NCBI GenBank assembly: GCA_964447925.1
Contig: CAYUUP010000006.1
Span: 1-35,970 of the forward strand
Source of the DNA: CAYUUP01 sp964447925
GTDB lineage: Bacteria > Bacillota > Clostridia > Oscillospirales > Oscillospiraceae
DNA length: 35,970 bases
Direction of reading: 5' to 3'
The first letter of the stretch is position 1. Every line of letters starts with the position of its first letter. This document shows, piece by piece, positions 1 to 8,019 of the stretch. The translations under genes were made by a program, and so were the position numbers. The notes beneath the pieces are model-generated. The model had not been told where the DNA came from. It searched no databases and worked only from the letters and a program-made list of their open reading frames with translations.

Positions 1-50
1 CCGGCCTGTCACGCCGGAGGTCGAGGGTTCAAGTCCCTTCCGCGTCGCCA
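1..50 (+). tRNA. tRNA-Asp (GTC), 3' part only
   Basis: The window opens inside the anticodon stem. The arms ccggc and gccgg enclose the seven-base loop ctgtcac, giving anticodon GTC (Asp). The T arm with ggttcaagtcc and an encoded CCA at 48-50 follow. The 5' half lies outside the window. It sits 3 bp before tRNA-Thr, so the two are co-transcribed. Confidence 0.92.
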
Positions 51-53
51 TTT

Positions 54-129
<76 letters not shown>

Positions 130-132
130 TGG

Positions 133-164
133 CTGTCTGCTTTCGCAAGAAAGCAGACAGTTTT
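133..164 (+). terminator. Intrinsic terminator of the tRNA operon
   Basis: A perfect stem of 11-12 bp (ctgtctgcttt at 133-143 with aaagcagacag at 150-160) is capped by a GCAA tetraloop closed by C-G. TTTT follows. It lies 4 bp after the tRNA-Thr CCA. Confidence 0.9.
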
Positions 165-249
165 GTCATATTTATCGCTAAACTAGCGCCTGTTTAGCGT
201 TCACAAATTTTGCGGCCCGCCCGCTGATCCACAGGTGAATTGACTGTAA

Positions 250-304
250 CAGTACCGGATAGTTCCCGCTGGGAACTTACCCGGTACTGCTACTGTTTTT
301 TTTT
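250..304 (+). terminator. Strong intrinsic terminator with no recognised gene upstream
   Basis: A two-part hairpin: the outer stem cagtaccgg (250-258) pairs with ccggtactg (281-289), and the inner stem agttccc (261-267) pairs with gggaact (271-277). A nine-T run follows at 296-304. It may catch read-through from the tRNA operon or end a short transcript starting after 165. A separate perfect inverted repeat, cgctaaac (176-183) and gtttagcg (192-199), lies just upstream. Confidence 0.8.
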
Positions 305-475
305 GTGTGTGGAGTACAGACTGTGGTTCTTTCTTCTGTTACTGCGGCGCAGACTTTGAGAACAATGGGTGTCGGTGTATACGCAGCCGACAGGAACAGC
401 CCGATCCGGAGCTTCCCTACATAGCTGAAAGACCCTGATACATGAGATTCCCTGCTGTGTGACTTATGAAGGAAG
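305..475. other. Gene-free stretch; possible small-RNA unit
   Basis: No credible protein is encoded here on either strand. On the plus strand there is a promoter-like pair, TTGAGA (356-361) and TATACG (378-383), 16 bp apart. The terminator at 476-524 would end such a transcript after about 135 nt. I do not recognise a T-box, riboswitch, 6S RNA or other known family. Confidence 0.3.
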
Positions 476-524
476 CGACCTGTTTTGATGCCATTCTTCT
501 GGAAATGCAAAACAGGTCGTTTTT
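476..524 (+). terminator. Intrinsic terminator of an orphan transcript
   Basis: The arm cgacctgttttg (476-487) pairs perfectly over 12 bp with caaaacaggtcg (508-519), and TTTTT follows (520-524). The T-run is on the plus strand, so it does not serve the minus-strand lysR gene whose 3' end lies at 560. It therefore implies plus-strand transcription of the preceding gene-free stretch. Confidence 0.8.
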
Positions 525-559
525 ACTTGATGCGGTTTGCTGGGGCCGGCTGCGCAATC

Positions 560-1462
560 TCACCGGCCATCCGATAACTGCTGGCTGATAATACCACTCT
601 CCAGCAGGGCGGAAATAAATACGGGGATCATCGGGTTTGGGTTATCCTCTTTGTAATAGAGTTCCAGATCGTAGCATACGTCTGAGCTGCGCCCGGTCAG
701 CGGGATTGTAATGCAATGCTTGTTCAGATCGCGGGTACAATGTTCGGGAAGAACCACACTGTCTTGGTTCATAATGACCGGAAATAGGATGGATTCAGTG
801 GTATTTTCAAAGCGCAAGGCGTCATCACGGGAATTGAGTGAGGGTAAATTTTGGCTTGTGTGGGGTGTGCCGGGCGGATAGATCCCCAGGAGCGGACCCA
901 GTTCCTCAAAGCTGACGGAGGTGCGCTTGGCCAGCGGACTGCGGTCGGAGGTGACAAAAACAAAGTGACCGGATTCCAGAACGATTCTGGCCAGGTGGGG
1001 ATTCTGGGTTGGGCGGGCATAGGAATAGGTCATCGCCAGATCACAGCGGCCGGAGGACAGATCTTCGCTGGCCTGGAACGGCGTAGTGGTTGTGAACCGC
1101 ATGGACAGATTAGGAAATTCCGCCTGAAAGGACTGGATAAAATCCATCATGCTGTCGCTGAAGGAGACGGCGCAGGAAAATCGGAGCAGCGCCTGCTCAC
1201 CGTCTCCAAGTGTGGCAATATCCGCTTTGATGGAGTCCACCTCTTCCAGCAGCCTGGACGCGCGCATCAGCAGCAGTTCCCCCGCTTTGGTGGTGCTGAC
1301 GGAACGGCTGGTGCGGTTGAGCAGCCTGATGCCCAATTCTTTTTCCAGCGAGGCGATGGAACGGCTGATGGCGGAGTGAGAAACATAAAGGGCATTGGCG
1401 GCCTGACTCAAATTCTTATCCCTGGCCGCAAAGACAAAATGTCTCAGTTGTTCCAGCGTCAT
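560..1462 (-). CDS. LysR-family transcriptional regulator
   Basis: 300 aa, the usual LysR length. Residues 1-60 form the winged helix-turn-helix (MTLEQLRHFVFAARDKNLSQ start, then SHSAISRSIASLEKELG and LNRTSRSVSTTKAG). Residues of about 90-295 form the ligand-binding domain. I chose the ATG at 1462 because GGAGGTG lies 6 bp upstream and because LysR proteins begin this way; a GTG at 1501 would add 13 unmatched residues. The gene diverges from the ABC-importer operon at 1764, the classical arrangement in which a LysR protein senses the pathway substrate and controls the neighbouring operon. The effector is unknown. Confidence 0.93.
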   Translation of the reverse strand: MTLEQLRHFVFAARDKNLSQAANALYVSHSAISRSIASLEKELGIRLLNRTSRSVSTTKAGELLLMRASRLLEEVDSIKADIATLGDGEQALLRFSCAVSFSDSMMDFIQSFQAEFPNLSMRFTTTTPFQASEDLSSGRCDLAMTYSYARPTQNPHLARIVLESGHFVFVTSDRSPLAKRTSVSFEELGPLLGIYPPGTPHTSQNLPSLNSRDDALRFENTTESILFPVIMNQDSVVLPEHCTRDLNKHCITIPLTGRSSDVCYDLELYYKEDNPNPMIPVFISALLESGIISQQLSDGR

Positions 1463-1577
1463 TGACAGCACCTCCGGTTCATATTGAGAAAACAGGGCCA
1501 CATTGCAGAAGCTGATCTGTGCGCCCAGCGTGCAGGTTCGTGCGAAAGCTAGACTTCAATTTGAACGTAATTCGTTG

Positions 1578-1583
1578 TATAAT
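1578..1583 (+). promoter_or_regulatory. Consensus -10 box in the lysR/receptor intergenic region
   Basis: A perfect TATAAT. The best -35 at 17 bp spacing is only TTCAAT (1555-1560). A weak -35 with a strong -10 fits a promoter that needs an activator such as the divergent LysR protein. Confidence 0.45.
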
Positions 1584-1635
1584 GAGTACACCAGAGAAAA
1601 TGCGAAAGGCCAAATTTCAAACAATACGCACAGAA

Positions 1636-1683
1636 TTGCAAAGACAACTTATAAATCTGCTATTATACATTATATTACAGATT
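1636..1683 (+). promoter_or_regulatory. Second candidate promoter and LysR-type operator
   Basis: An extended -10, TGCTATTAT (1658-1666), lies 19 bp after TTGCAA (1636-1641). It is bracketed by the inverted repeat AATCTG (1654-1659) and CAGATT (1678-1683) in an AT-rich stretch. Such interrupted dyads near a promoter are typical LysR sites. Which of the two candidate promoters is used cannot be decided from sequence. Confidence 0.4.
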
Positions 1684-1763
1684 CTGTCGCGATGCAAGAA
1701 ATCGAAAAAATAACCTGCCTGTTCTCGCATTTTCCAATGAAACCAAAACAGGAGGAAACGAAA

Positions 1764-3572
1764 GTGAAAAGATTACGGAAACTGACAGCTCTGCTGCTCT
1801 TGCTGGCGATGGTGTTCTCGCTGGCTGCCTGCGGCGGCAGCAACACCAATGAGGATGGCAGCACGGATGCGTCCGACACGGATAGTGCCACCACGGAGAA
1901 TGAAGGATCGGATATCTCCAACGACAACAGTGCCGCCACCGGCGAGGCCGTCTATGGCGGCAGCCTGAACATGACAATGCAAACAATGGACCTGGACACG
2001 GATCCCAGCGCCAGTGACGTCTGCAAATGGCAGCTTTGGAATGAGCGGCTGTTTGCCATTGACCTGACCCTGGGTGCGGAGAATTTCCAGGATGAAACCA
2101 GCAGTTCTGCTAGAATGACTGGCCAGATCGCCGATACCTGGGCTTGGGACTCTGAAGCCCAGACCTTTACCGTTACCATCCGGGATGACGTACATTTCCA
2201 GGACAAGACCGCCGTCGGTATGGAAGAGTATGATGTGTTTGGTGGCCGGCAGGTCCTCGCCTCTGACGTGGTGTACACCTATTCCCGGCTGCTCGGCCTC
2301 AACGGGCAGACAAAGGTGGAGTGCGACGAGAATTGGGCGTCCGACCTGTATATGATCGAGGGCGTCGAGGCTCTGAACGACACAACTGTTGTGTTCCACT
2401 TTAACTGCAGCGATGACCTGAGCGCCTCTGAGTTCATGCTGGTCAACGTCAATATCACCGGCCCCGAGTGGGACGAGCTGGATGCCGCCCAGCAGGCTGA
2501 CTGGCACTATGTGACCGGTACCGGCGCCTATATCCTGACTGAGTTCGAGATGGACTCCTATGCTACCTTTACAAAGAGTCCCAACTACTATGACACCGAT
2601 GACCGTGCGGGCTATGAGGGCAACCCGCTGCCCTATCTGGACAGCATCACGTTGAGCGTAATCACTGAGAACGCCAACCAGATCACCCAATTCATTGCCG
2701 GCAATCTGGACATCATCGGCTGGAATAAGGCATACCTGTCCGATTCCGAGCGTCAACTCCTGATGGATTCTCTGGACGAGAACGAGTATACGGAGTATCT
2801 GTATCTGGGCCAGCCCAGCGCAATCTGCCTGAAGATCAGTGCCAATGAGCCGCTCCAGGATGTCCGTGTCCGTGAGGCGATGCAAATGGCCATTAATATG
2901 GACGAGATCAACGACGCCTACTATGGCTATACCACGCCTGCGCAGGTGGGCGGTCTGTTCTCCGTCACGACCGATTTCTCATCTGTTGATCAGTGGAGCG
3001 ATGAACTGATGAGTACCTGGACCTATGATCCCGAGGGCGCCAAGGCGCTGCTGGAGGATGCCGGCTACGGAGATGGGTTCACCTTTGATGTGACCATCCA
3101 CTCCGGCCTGGACGCTGATCTGTATACCCTAATCAAGGATTATCTGGCCGCCGTCGGTATCACCATGAATATCAACGTGGTGGCTGATACCACTGCGATG
3201 GAAACCGTCGGCTCCGATCGGGACAATCCCGGCTCCATTGACGGTGCCTGGGGCATGGGCGCCACCTTCTTTGCCTTTATTATGTGGAGTCCCGCCGGCC
3301 CCCAGTATAACTCCTTTAACGACGATGACAATGTGGTCGAGTTCTTCAGCCGCCTGGACGCGGCGACCTCCGAGGAGGAAAAGAACGAGATTGCCCAGGA
3401 GTTTGATATGTACATGGCCGAGCAGCACTATGCCCTGGTGATCAGCCCGTATGCCCAGATCCCTGTCTATGTATCTTCCAAGGTCGGCGGTATTGACAGC
3501 TCCTTCCTGTATGCGAATATGAATCTCGATACCATCCTGAATCACGTTTGGGATACCACTGCCGGCGCTTGA
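1764..3572 (+). CDS. ABC importer substrate-binding lipoprotein, family 5 (DppA/OppA type)
   Basis: 602 aa, secreted and lipid-anchored. The signal peptide is KRLRK, then a hydrophobic LLLLLAMVFSLAAC segment with the lipobox Cys at residue 23. A low-complexity linker rich in Ser, Asp, Asn and Thr (about 24-60) follows, then a full-length family-5 binding domain starting near YGGSLNM. I chose the GTG at 1764 because GGAGG lies 9 bp upstream and the signal peptide begins there; the frame is open further upstream but encodes nothing sensible. It is the first gene of the importer operon and is separated from the ATPases by a hairpin. Family members bind peptides, nickel, sugars or other small molecules, so the ligand here is not known. 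Confidence 0.93.
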   Translation: MKRLRKLTALLLLLAMVFSLAACGGSNTNEDGSTDASDTDSATTENEGSDISNDNSAATGEAVYGGSLNMTMQTMDLDTDPSASDVCKWQLWNERLFAIDLTLGAENFQDETSSSARMTGQIADTWAWDSEAQTFTVTIRDDVHFQDKTAVGMEEYDVFGGRQVLASDVVYTYSRLLGLNGQTKVECDENWASDLYMIEGVEALNDTTVVFHFNCSDDLSASEFMLVNVNITGPEWDELDAAQQADWHYVTGTGAYILTEFEMDSYATFTKSPNYYDTDDRAGYEGNPLPYLDSITLSVITENANQITQFIAGNLDIIGWNKAYLSDSERQLLMDSLDENEYTEYLYLGQPSAICLKISANEPLQDVRVREAMQMAINMDEINDAYYGYTTPAQVGGLFSVTTDFSSVDQWSDELMSTWTYDPEGAKALLEDAGYGDGFTFDVTIHSGLDADLYTLIKDYLAAVGITMNINVVADTTAMETVGSDRDNPGSIDGAWGMGATFFAFIMWSPAGPQYNSFNDDDNVVEFFSRLDAATSEEEKNEIAQEFDMYMAEQHYALVISPYAQIPVYVSSKVGGIDSSFLYANMNLDTILNHVWDTTAGA

Positions 3573-3612
3573 GTCAATCGCTGGACAACACAGTTACCGA
3601 TAAATGAACAAG

Positions 3613-3640
3613 GAGGGGGCAGGCTCTCTGTCCCCTCTGT
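3613..3640 (+). promoter_or_regulatory. Intercistronic hairpin between receptor and ATPase genes
   Basis: gagggggcag (3613-3622) pairs with ctgtcccctc (3628-3637) over 10 bp with one G-U pair. Only a short, weak T stretch follows. Such hairpins commonly stabilise the receptor mRNA and reduce read-through into the membrane and ATPase genes, so that the receptor is made in excess. Confidence 0.5.
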
Positions 3641-3679
3641 TTCATATGACAGAGAACAAACAGGAAGGGGGATGCTCCT

Positions 3680-4687
3680 TTGGAGAGGGAGGTTATCCTG
3701 GATGTGCAGCATCTGAGGACGAATTTTTATACGGGAAATTCCGTGCTTCGTGCGTCAGATGACCTGTCCTATCAGGTGCATAAGGGGGAATTTGTCGCCA
3801 TCATCGGAGAATCCGGCTCCGGCAAGAGCGTCAGTGCGCTGTCGGTGTTGGGGCTGATCCCTTATCCGCCCGGCGTGATCGTGGGCGGAAAGGTTCTGTT
3901 TCACGGGCAGGATCTGCTGCAGATCAGCGACAAGGAGATGCGGGAGTTGCGGGGATCCAAGATCTCGATGATCTTCCAGGAGCCGAGTACCGCGCTGGAT
4001 CCGGTTATGCCTGTAGGCAGGCAGATCTCTGAGGCGCTGCGTCTCCACAAGAGGATGAAGAGAAAGGACGCCATGCGGGAGGCGGTAGAGTTGCTCCGCA
4101 AGGTCAAGATCCCCAGCCCGGAAGCGCGGGTCAAGCAATATCCCTTTGAGTTTTCCGGCGGTATGCAGCAACGGGCCATGATCGCTATGGCGATCGCCTG
4201 CGGCCCTGAACTGCTAATTGCGGACGAGCCGACAACTGCGCTGGATGTCACGGTCCAGGCGCAGGTGTTGGAGGAGTTGAATGAGCTGCGCCATGAGAAC
4301 GATATGGCGCTGATCCTGATCACACACAATTTGGGCGTGGTAGCGCGCTATGCCGAAAGTGTGAAGATCGTATATGGCGGCAGGATCGTGGAGTCCGGCA
4401 CACCGTATGATATCTTTGAACATGCCTATCATCCGTATACCCTCGGTTTGATCCGGGCGGTTCCCCGACTGGATCTGCCCAGATCCTATGGCCTGCACAC
4501 CATTGAGGGTTCGCCGCCGGACATGTCCAAGGTTCCGGAGGCCTGTTGTCCGTTTGCATCCCGGTGCGGGTATGCGACGGAGGAATGTCAGTCCCGCCGT
4601 CCTGAGGAAGAAGAGGTGGAACCCGGTCACTTCTGTGCCTGCTTCCACAAGGATCAGACGGAGGAAGAGAGGAAGGCGCTGCAATGA
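3680..4687 (+). CDS. Peptide/nickel-type ABC importer ATP-binding protein (DppD/OppD type)
   Basis: 335 aa cytoplasmic ATPase that powers uptake. Walker A is GESGSGKS (43-50), the signature is FSGGMQQR, Walker B is LLIADEPTTALD, and the H-loop lies in ILITHNLGVVA. The C-terminal oligopeptide-transporter extension carries the usual cysteines (CCPFASRCGYATEEC, then CAC). The start is probably TTG at 3680 behind AGGAAGGGGG; the ATG at 3672 is out of frame and stops early. It overlaps the next ATPase gene by 4 bp (ATGA), which indicates translational coupling. Confidence 0.95.
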   Translation: MEREVILDVQHLRTNFYTGNSVLRASDDLSYQVHKGEFVAIIGESGSGKSVSALSVLGLIPYPPGVIVGGKVLFHGQDLLQISDKEMRELRGSKISMIFQEPSTALDPVMPVGRQISEALRLHKRMKRKDAMREAVELLRKVKIPSPEARVKQYPFEFSGGMQQRAMIAMAIACGPELLIADEPTTALDVTVQAQVLEELNELRHENDMALILITHNLGVVARYAESVKIVYGGRIVESGTPYDIFEHAYHPYTLGLIRAVPRLDLPRSYGLHTIEGSPPDMSKVPEACCPFASRCGYATEECQSRRPEEEEVEPGHFCACFHKDQTEEERKALQ

Positions 4688-5778
4688 TCAACGAGAAAAA
4701 GAAGATCTATCATTCAGTCGAGCTTCCCCAGGGTGATGAGATCAGGCAGGTCATGGATCAGGATATCTCTACCCGGGAGGGTGTATCCAGTCAGATCAGC
4801 GATGCGATCTTACAGGTAAAAGACCTTCAGATGTATTTTCCGGTTACTAAGGGACTGATGAAACGGAAGATAGCCGATGTAAAAGCGGTGGACGGAGTTT
4901 CCTTCGCTATCAAAAAAGGGCAGACGCTGGGTCTGGCGGGAGAGTCCGGATCGGGCAAGTCTACCATCGGCAACTGCGTCATGCGCAACCTGGTTCCCAC
5001 CGGCGGTCAGATCATCTTTGACGATCAGGACATCACCCATCTGGACAAGAAGAGCCTGCGGGTGCTGCATCGCAAGCTGCAGATGATCACCCAGGATCCC
5101 TTCGCGTCCCTCGACCCGCGCATGACCGTTCGCCAAGCCATCCTGGAGGGTCCGCAGATCAACCATATTGGTTCCCGTGCCGAGCAGGAGGAGCTGGTGG
5201 AGCGGATGCTGGTGCTGGTGGGACTGAACCCTGAGTTTCGGGACCGCTATCCCCATGAGTTCTCCGGCGGTCAGCGGCAGAGGATCTCGATTGCCCGGGC
5301 GCTCGCCATGTCCCCCGCCTTTATCGTCTGCGATGAGATCGTCTCTGCGCTGGATGTCTCCATCCAGGCACAGATTGTGGGCCTGATGATGCGGCTGCAG
5401 GAGGAACTCGGCCTGACATATATCTTCATCGGCCATGACCTCTCTGTGGTGCGGTATTTGTCCAATCAGGTGGCGGTGATGTATCTGGGTAAGATCGTGG
5501 AGCTGACGTCCAGCGAGGAACTGTACAGCCATCCGCTGCACCCCTATACCAAGGCGCTGATCTCTGCCGTGCCGATCCCGAATCCCACGATAGACCGGCA
5601 GCGGAACCGTGTTCTGCTGGAGGGAGAAGTGCCATCCCCGATCAATCCGCCGAAGGGCTGTCATTTCTGCACCCGCTGCCCCTATGCGATGAAGCGCTGC
5701 CACGAGGAGGAGCCGAAGATCGCCGATATGGGCGGGGAACACTATGTCGCATGCCACCTGGCAAGCGGCGGCAACTGA
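4684..5778 (+). CDS. Peptide/nickel-type ABC importer ATP-binding protein (DppF/OppF type)
   Basis: 364 aa, the second ATPase of the importer. About 40 residues precede the ABC domain. Walker A is GESGSGKS (86-93), the signature is FSGGQRQR, and the Walker B region reads FIVCDEIVSALD, with Ile where most homologues have Pro (DEPVSALD). The catalytic Asp-Glu pair is kept. The C-terminal cysteine-rich extension (CHFCTRCPYAMKRC) is present. OppD and OppF proteins act as a heterodimer. Confidence 0.95.
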   Translation: MINEKKKIYHSVELPQGDEIRQVMDQDISTREGVSSQISDAILQVKDLQMYFPVTKGLMKRKIADVKAVDGVSFAIKKGQTLGLAGESGSGKSTIGNCVMRNLVPTGGQIIFDDQDITHLDKKSLRVLHRKLQMITQDPFASLDPRMTVRQAILEGPQINHIGSRAEQEELVERMLVLVGLNPEFRDRYPHEFSGGQRQRISIARALAMSPAFIVCDEIVSALDVSIQAQIVGLMMRLQEELGLTYIFIGHDLSVVRYLSNQVAVMYLGKIVELTSSEELYSHPLHPYTKALISAVPIPNPTIDRQRNRVLLEGEVPSPINPPKGCHFCTRCPYAMKRCHEEEPKIADMGGEHYVACHLASGGN

Positions 5779-5796
5779 GAGAAGGGGGTTAAGTCA

Positions 5797-6750
5797 ATGG
5801 GAAAATATATACTGAAGCGTGTCCTCCTTCTGATCCCGACGATCCTGATTGTATGTGTGATTACTTTCGCACTGATGCGGATCATCCCCGGCACAGCGGT
5901 GGATCAGATCATCTCTCAGTATTCCGCTAACGGAATCGTTGTCACTAGGGAGGAAGTGGAGATCAAGCTCGGCATGGATAAGCCGGCGGTCATCCAGTTC
6001 TTTATCTGGATGGGCAATTTGCTGCGGGGCAATATGGGGGAGTCCCTGTTCCAGACGGGAACCGTGTCTGAGATCATCTTTACAAAACTCCCCATCACGC
6101 TGGAACTCTCCATCATGATCCTGATCCTGTCCAACCTGATATCCATTCCGCTGGGCCTGATGTGTGCCTCTCGGCAGGACAGTATTGCCGACAACGCCAT
6201 CCGCACGCTGGCAGTCATCCTGATGGCAGTTCCGGTGTTCTGGATCGCAACGCTGGTGCTGGTCTACCCAGCGGTCTGGTGGAAGTATGCGCCCCCGGCA
6301 AACTACTACAGTTTTTTTGACAAGCCTTGGCAGAACCTGCAGATGTTTTTGATCCCCGCGATTTTGGGTTCACTCACCCAGGCCGGTATGCAGCTGCGCC
6401 TGGTTCGGACCATGACACTGGAGAATTTGCGCCAGGATTATATCCGCACCGCCTGGGCCAAGGGCAGCAGCGAGAGCCAGGCGCTATGGAACCACGCACT
6501 GCGTAACACCATGATCCCGGTAGTCACCTCCATCGGAGGCGCGGTGGCCGGGCTGGTGGGCGGCAGCGTGGTGCTGGAGAATATGTTTAATATTCCGGGC
6601 ATCGGCAGCGTGCTGATTACCGCCCTGAATAATCGGGATTATCCGTTGGTGCAGGGCTGCGTTCTGGTCTTTTCCATCATTGTGATGGTCATAAACCTGC
6701 TGGTGGATATTGCCTACAAGTGGATTGATCCCCGTGTGGAGCTTGATTGA
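5797..6750 (+). CDS. ABC importer permease (DppB/OppB type)
   Basis: 317 aa inner-membrane protein with about six hydrophobic segments, the first at residues 9-28 after GKYILKR and the last near 289-310. The BPD permease domain contains the cytoplasmic EAA-type loop (TAWAKGSSESQALWNHALRN), which docks on the ATPases. GAGAAGGGGG precedes the ATG. Length and topology are normal for the family. The next permease gene begins about 12 bp after its stop. Confidence 0.94.
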   Translation: MGKYILKRVLLLIPTILIVCVITFALMRIIPGTAVDQIISQYSANGIVVTREEVEIKLGMDKPAVIQFFIWMGNLLRGNMGESLFQTGTVSEIIFTKLPITLELSIMILILSNLISIPLGLMCASRQDSIADNAIRTLAVILMAVPVFWIATLVLVYPAVWWKYAPPANYYSFFDKPWQNLQMFLIPAILGSLTQAGMQLRLVRTMTLENLRQDYIRTAWAKGSSESQALWNHALRNTMIPVVTSIGGAVAGLVGGSVVLENMFNIPGIGSVLITALNNRDYPLVQGCVLVFSIIVMVINLLVDIAYKWIDPRVELD

Positions 6751-6761
6751 GGGAGGTGGAC

Positions 6762-7715
6762 GTGTTGAACAAGAATAAGAATAAGAACCCGTCCTTCTTG
6801 GGCCAACTGTTCCGGACAAAGCCTGTTGCCGGGCTTGGGCTGGTTATTTTGATTGTCTTTGTCCTCATTGCGATTTTCGCGGATGTGCTGGCACCCACTC
6901 CGATGACGGACGGCGCGTTGCCCACCAGCATCCTGGCCAAGCTGAAGCCGCCCTCGGCGGAGCATCTGCTGGGTACAGACACCCTGGGACACGATCTGCT
7001 CAGCTATATGATCTACGGCGCACGCACCTCCGTGATCCTGGGCGTTTGCTGCACCCTGATTAGCACGGTGGTCTCCGTGATCATCGGTGTTGCCAGCGCG
7101 GTCATCGGCGGCACCTTCGACCTTGTGGTACAGCGCATCGTGGATGCCTTCAACTCTATCCCCAACACGCTGATTACCCTGATTCTGATGGCGGCGCTGG
7201 GCAACGGTATGCTTCAGATGATTATGGTACTGTCCATCCCCGCAGGCATTGGCGGCTCCCGAATGATCCGGGGTTCGGCAATGGCGGTGAAGGATTCCGG
7301 CTACTGTAAGATGGCCACCATGCTCAGCGGAGGCTACTTCTGGAACATGTTCCGGCATGTGATCCCCAATATCATGCCACTGATCCTGATGAATCTCGCC
7401 AGCAGCATCGGCGGCATCATCATGGCAGAGGCCACGCTGAACTTCCTGGGATTTGGCGTCAACATCAATACGCCGAGCTGGGGTGCGCTGCTGTCCGGCT
7501 CGGGCCGGTCTAATATGTATACAGCGCCATGGCTGGCGATTGTACCCGGCGTTGCCATTGCCCTGATCGTGTTCGCCTCCGCCATGTTTGGTGACGGCGT
7601 TCGCGACCTGTTGGATCCCCGGCTGAAGGGCGGCGTTGGCAGCTACAACAAGAAGAAGGTTCAGAAGAAGATTGCCCGGCAGCTGAAGAAGCAGGGCGAG
7701 ACGGCGAACGTCTGA
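6762..7715 (+). CDS. ABC importer permease (DppC/OppC type)
   Basis: 317 aa, the partner permease. A short basic N-terminus (LNKNKNKNP) is followed by a first membrane segment (VAGLGLVILIVFVLIAIFADVLAP), the family's periplasmic motif EHLLGTDTLGHDLLSYMIYGARTS, and a BPD domain with five further membrane segments. The start is GTG at 6762 or TTG at 6765; GGGAGGTGG ends 2-5 bp before, and spacing slightly favours TTG. With the previous four genes it makes a complete importer. Confidence 0.93.
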   Translation: MLNKNKNKNPSFLGQLFRTKPVAGLGLVILIVFVLIAIFADVLAPTPMTDGALPTSILAKLKPPSAEHLLGTDTLGHDLLSYMIYGARTSVILGVCCTLISTVVSVIIGVASAVIGGTFDLVVQRIVDAFNSIPNTLITLILMAALGNGMLQMIMVLSIPAGIGGSRMIRGSAMAVKDSGYCKMATMLSGGYFWNMFRHVIPNIMPLILMNLASSIGGIIMAEATLNFLGFGVNINTPSWGALLSGSGRSNMYTAPWLAIVPGVAIALIVFASAMFGDGVRDLLDPRLKGGVGSYNKKKVQKKIARQLKKQGETANV

Positions 7716-7740
7716 TATAATAGCCGCGAAGAGGTATGAC

Positions 7741-7978
7741 ATGAGTTACCAAATCAAGGTCGGCTGTGTTGGCTGTCATTACTGCGCACTGGAGTGTCCG
7801 GTTCCATGTGCTGAAGCAGAATGGCCCCTGCTTTGATCATCTCTACTGCGCAGGGGACTGCGCGACCTGCGCTCCGGAGGAGAACAGGGGCGCGATCAGA
7901 CTGTGCGGAGGGTTGGGCGGCTCCTGGGCCAGCGGTTACCAGATTACCAACTATATCAAGGAATCACTTGATTCGTGA
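7741..7978 (+). pseudogene. Deletion remnant of a ferredoxin-flavoprotein fusion
   Basis: An intact start (AGAGGT 6 bp before the ATG at 7741) opens a frame beginning MSYQIKVGCVGCHYCALECP. This is a [4Fe-4S] motif (Cys 9, 12, 15, 19) closely resembling the N-terminus of the flavoprotein at 10519. The frame ends at a TGA after 31 codons. From about 7801 the neighbouring frame encodes HLYCAGDCATC, then IRLCGGLGGSWASGYQITNY, which resembles the C-terminal FAD-contact region of FAD_binding_2 flavoproteins, and ends at 7978. About 450-500 residues of the middle appear to be missing, with a frame change at the junction. I read it as a dead paralogue of the 10519 gene. A small functional ferredoxin is less likely because no complete second cluster remains. 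Confidence 0.72.
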
Positions 7979-8019
7979 AATGAATTTAATCAGCAGATTG
8001 AATATAAGGAGTGACAAGC

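Noticed and set aside
277..510. 77-codon minus-strand frame between the tRNAs and lysR
   Set aside because: It runs through both plus-strand terminator hairpins, starts at TTG without a ribosome site, and resembles no protein family.
305..524. T-box or other riboswitch
   Set aside because: No T-box consensus sequence or specifier-loop arrangement is visible, and no downstream plus-strand gene could be controlled, since the next gene is on the minus strand.
851..1465. Long plus-strand frame opposite lysR
   Set aside because: It is a shadow of the LysR coding sequence, with no ribosome site and no protein-like domain pattern.
1503..1763. 87-codon upstream extension of the receptor lipoprotein frame
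   Set aside because: The frame is merely open. The signal peptide and GGAGG site place the start at 1764, and the promoters lie inside the extension.
1773..2885. 370-codon minus-strand frame opposite the receptor gene
   Set aside because: Complementary-strand shadow with low-complexity, non-domain sequence. The plus strand encodes a clear family-5 lipoprotein.
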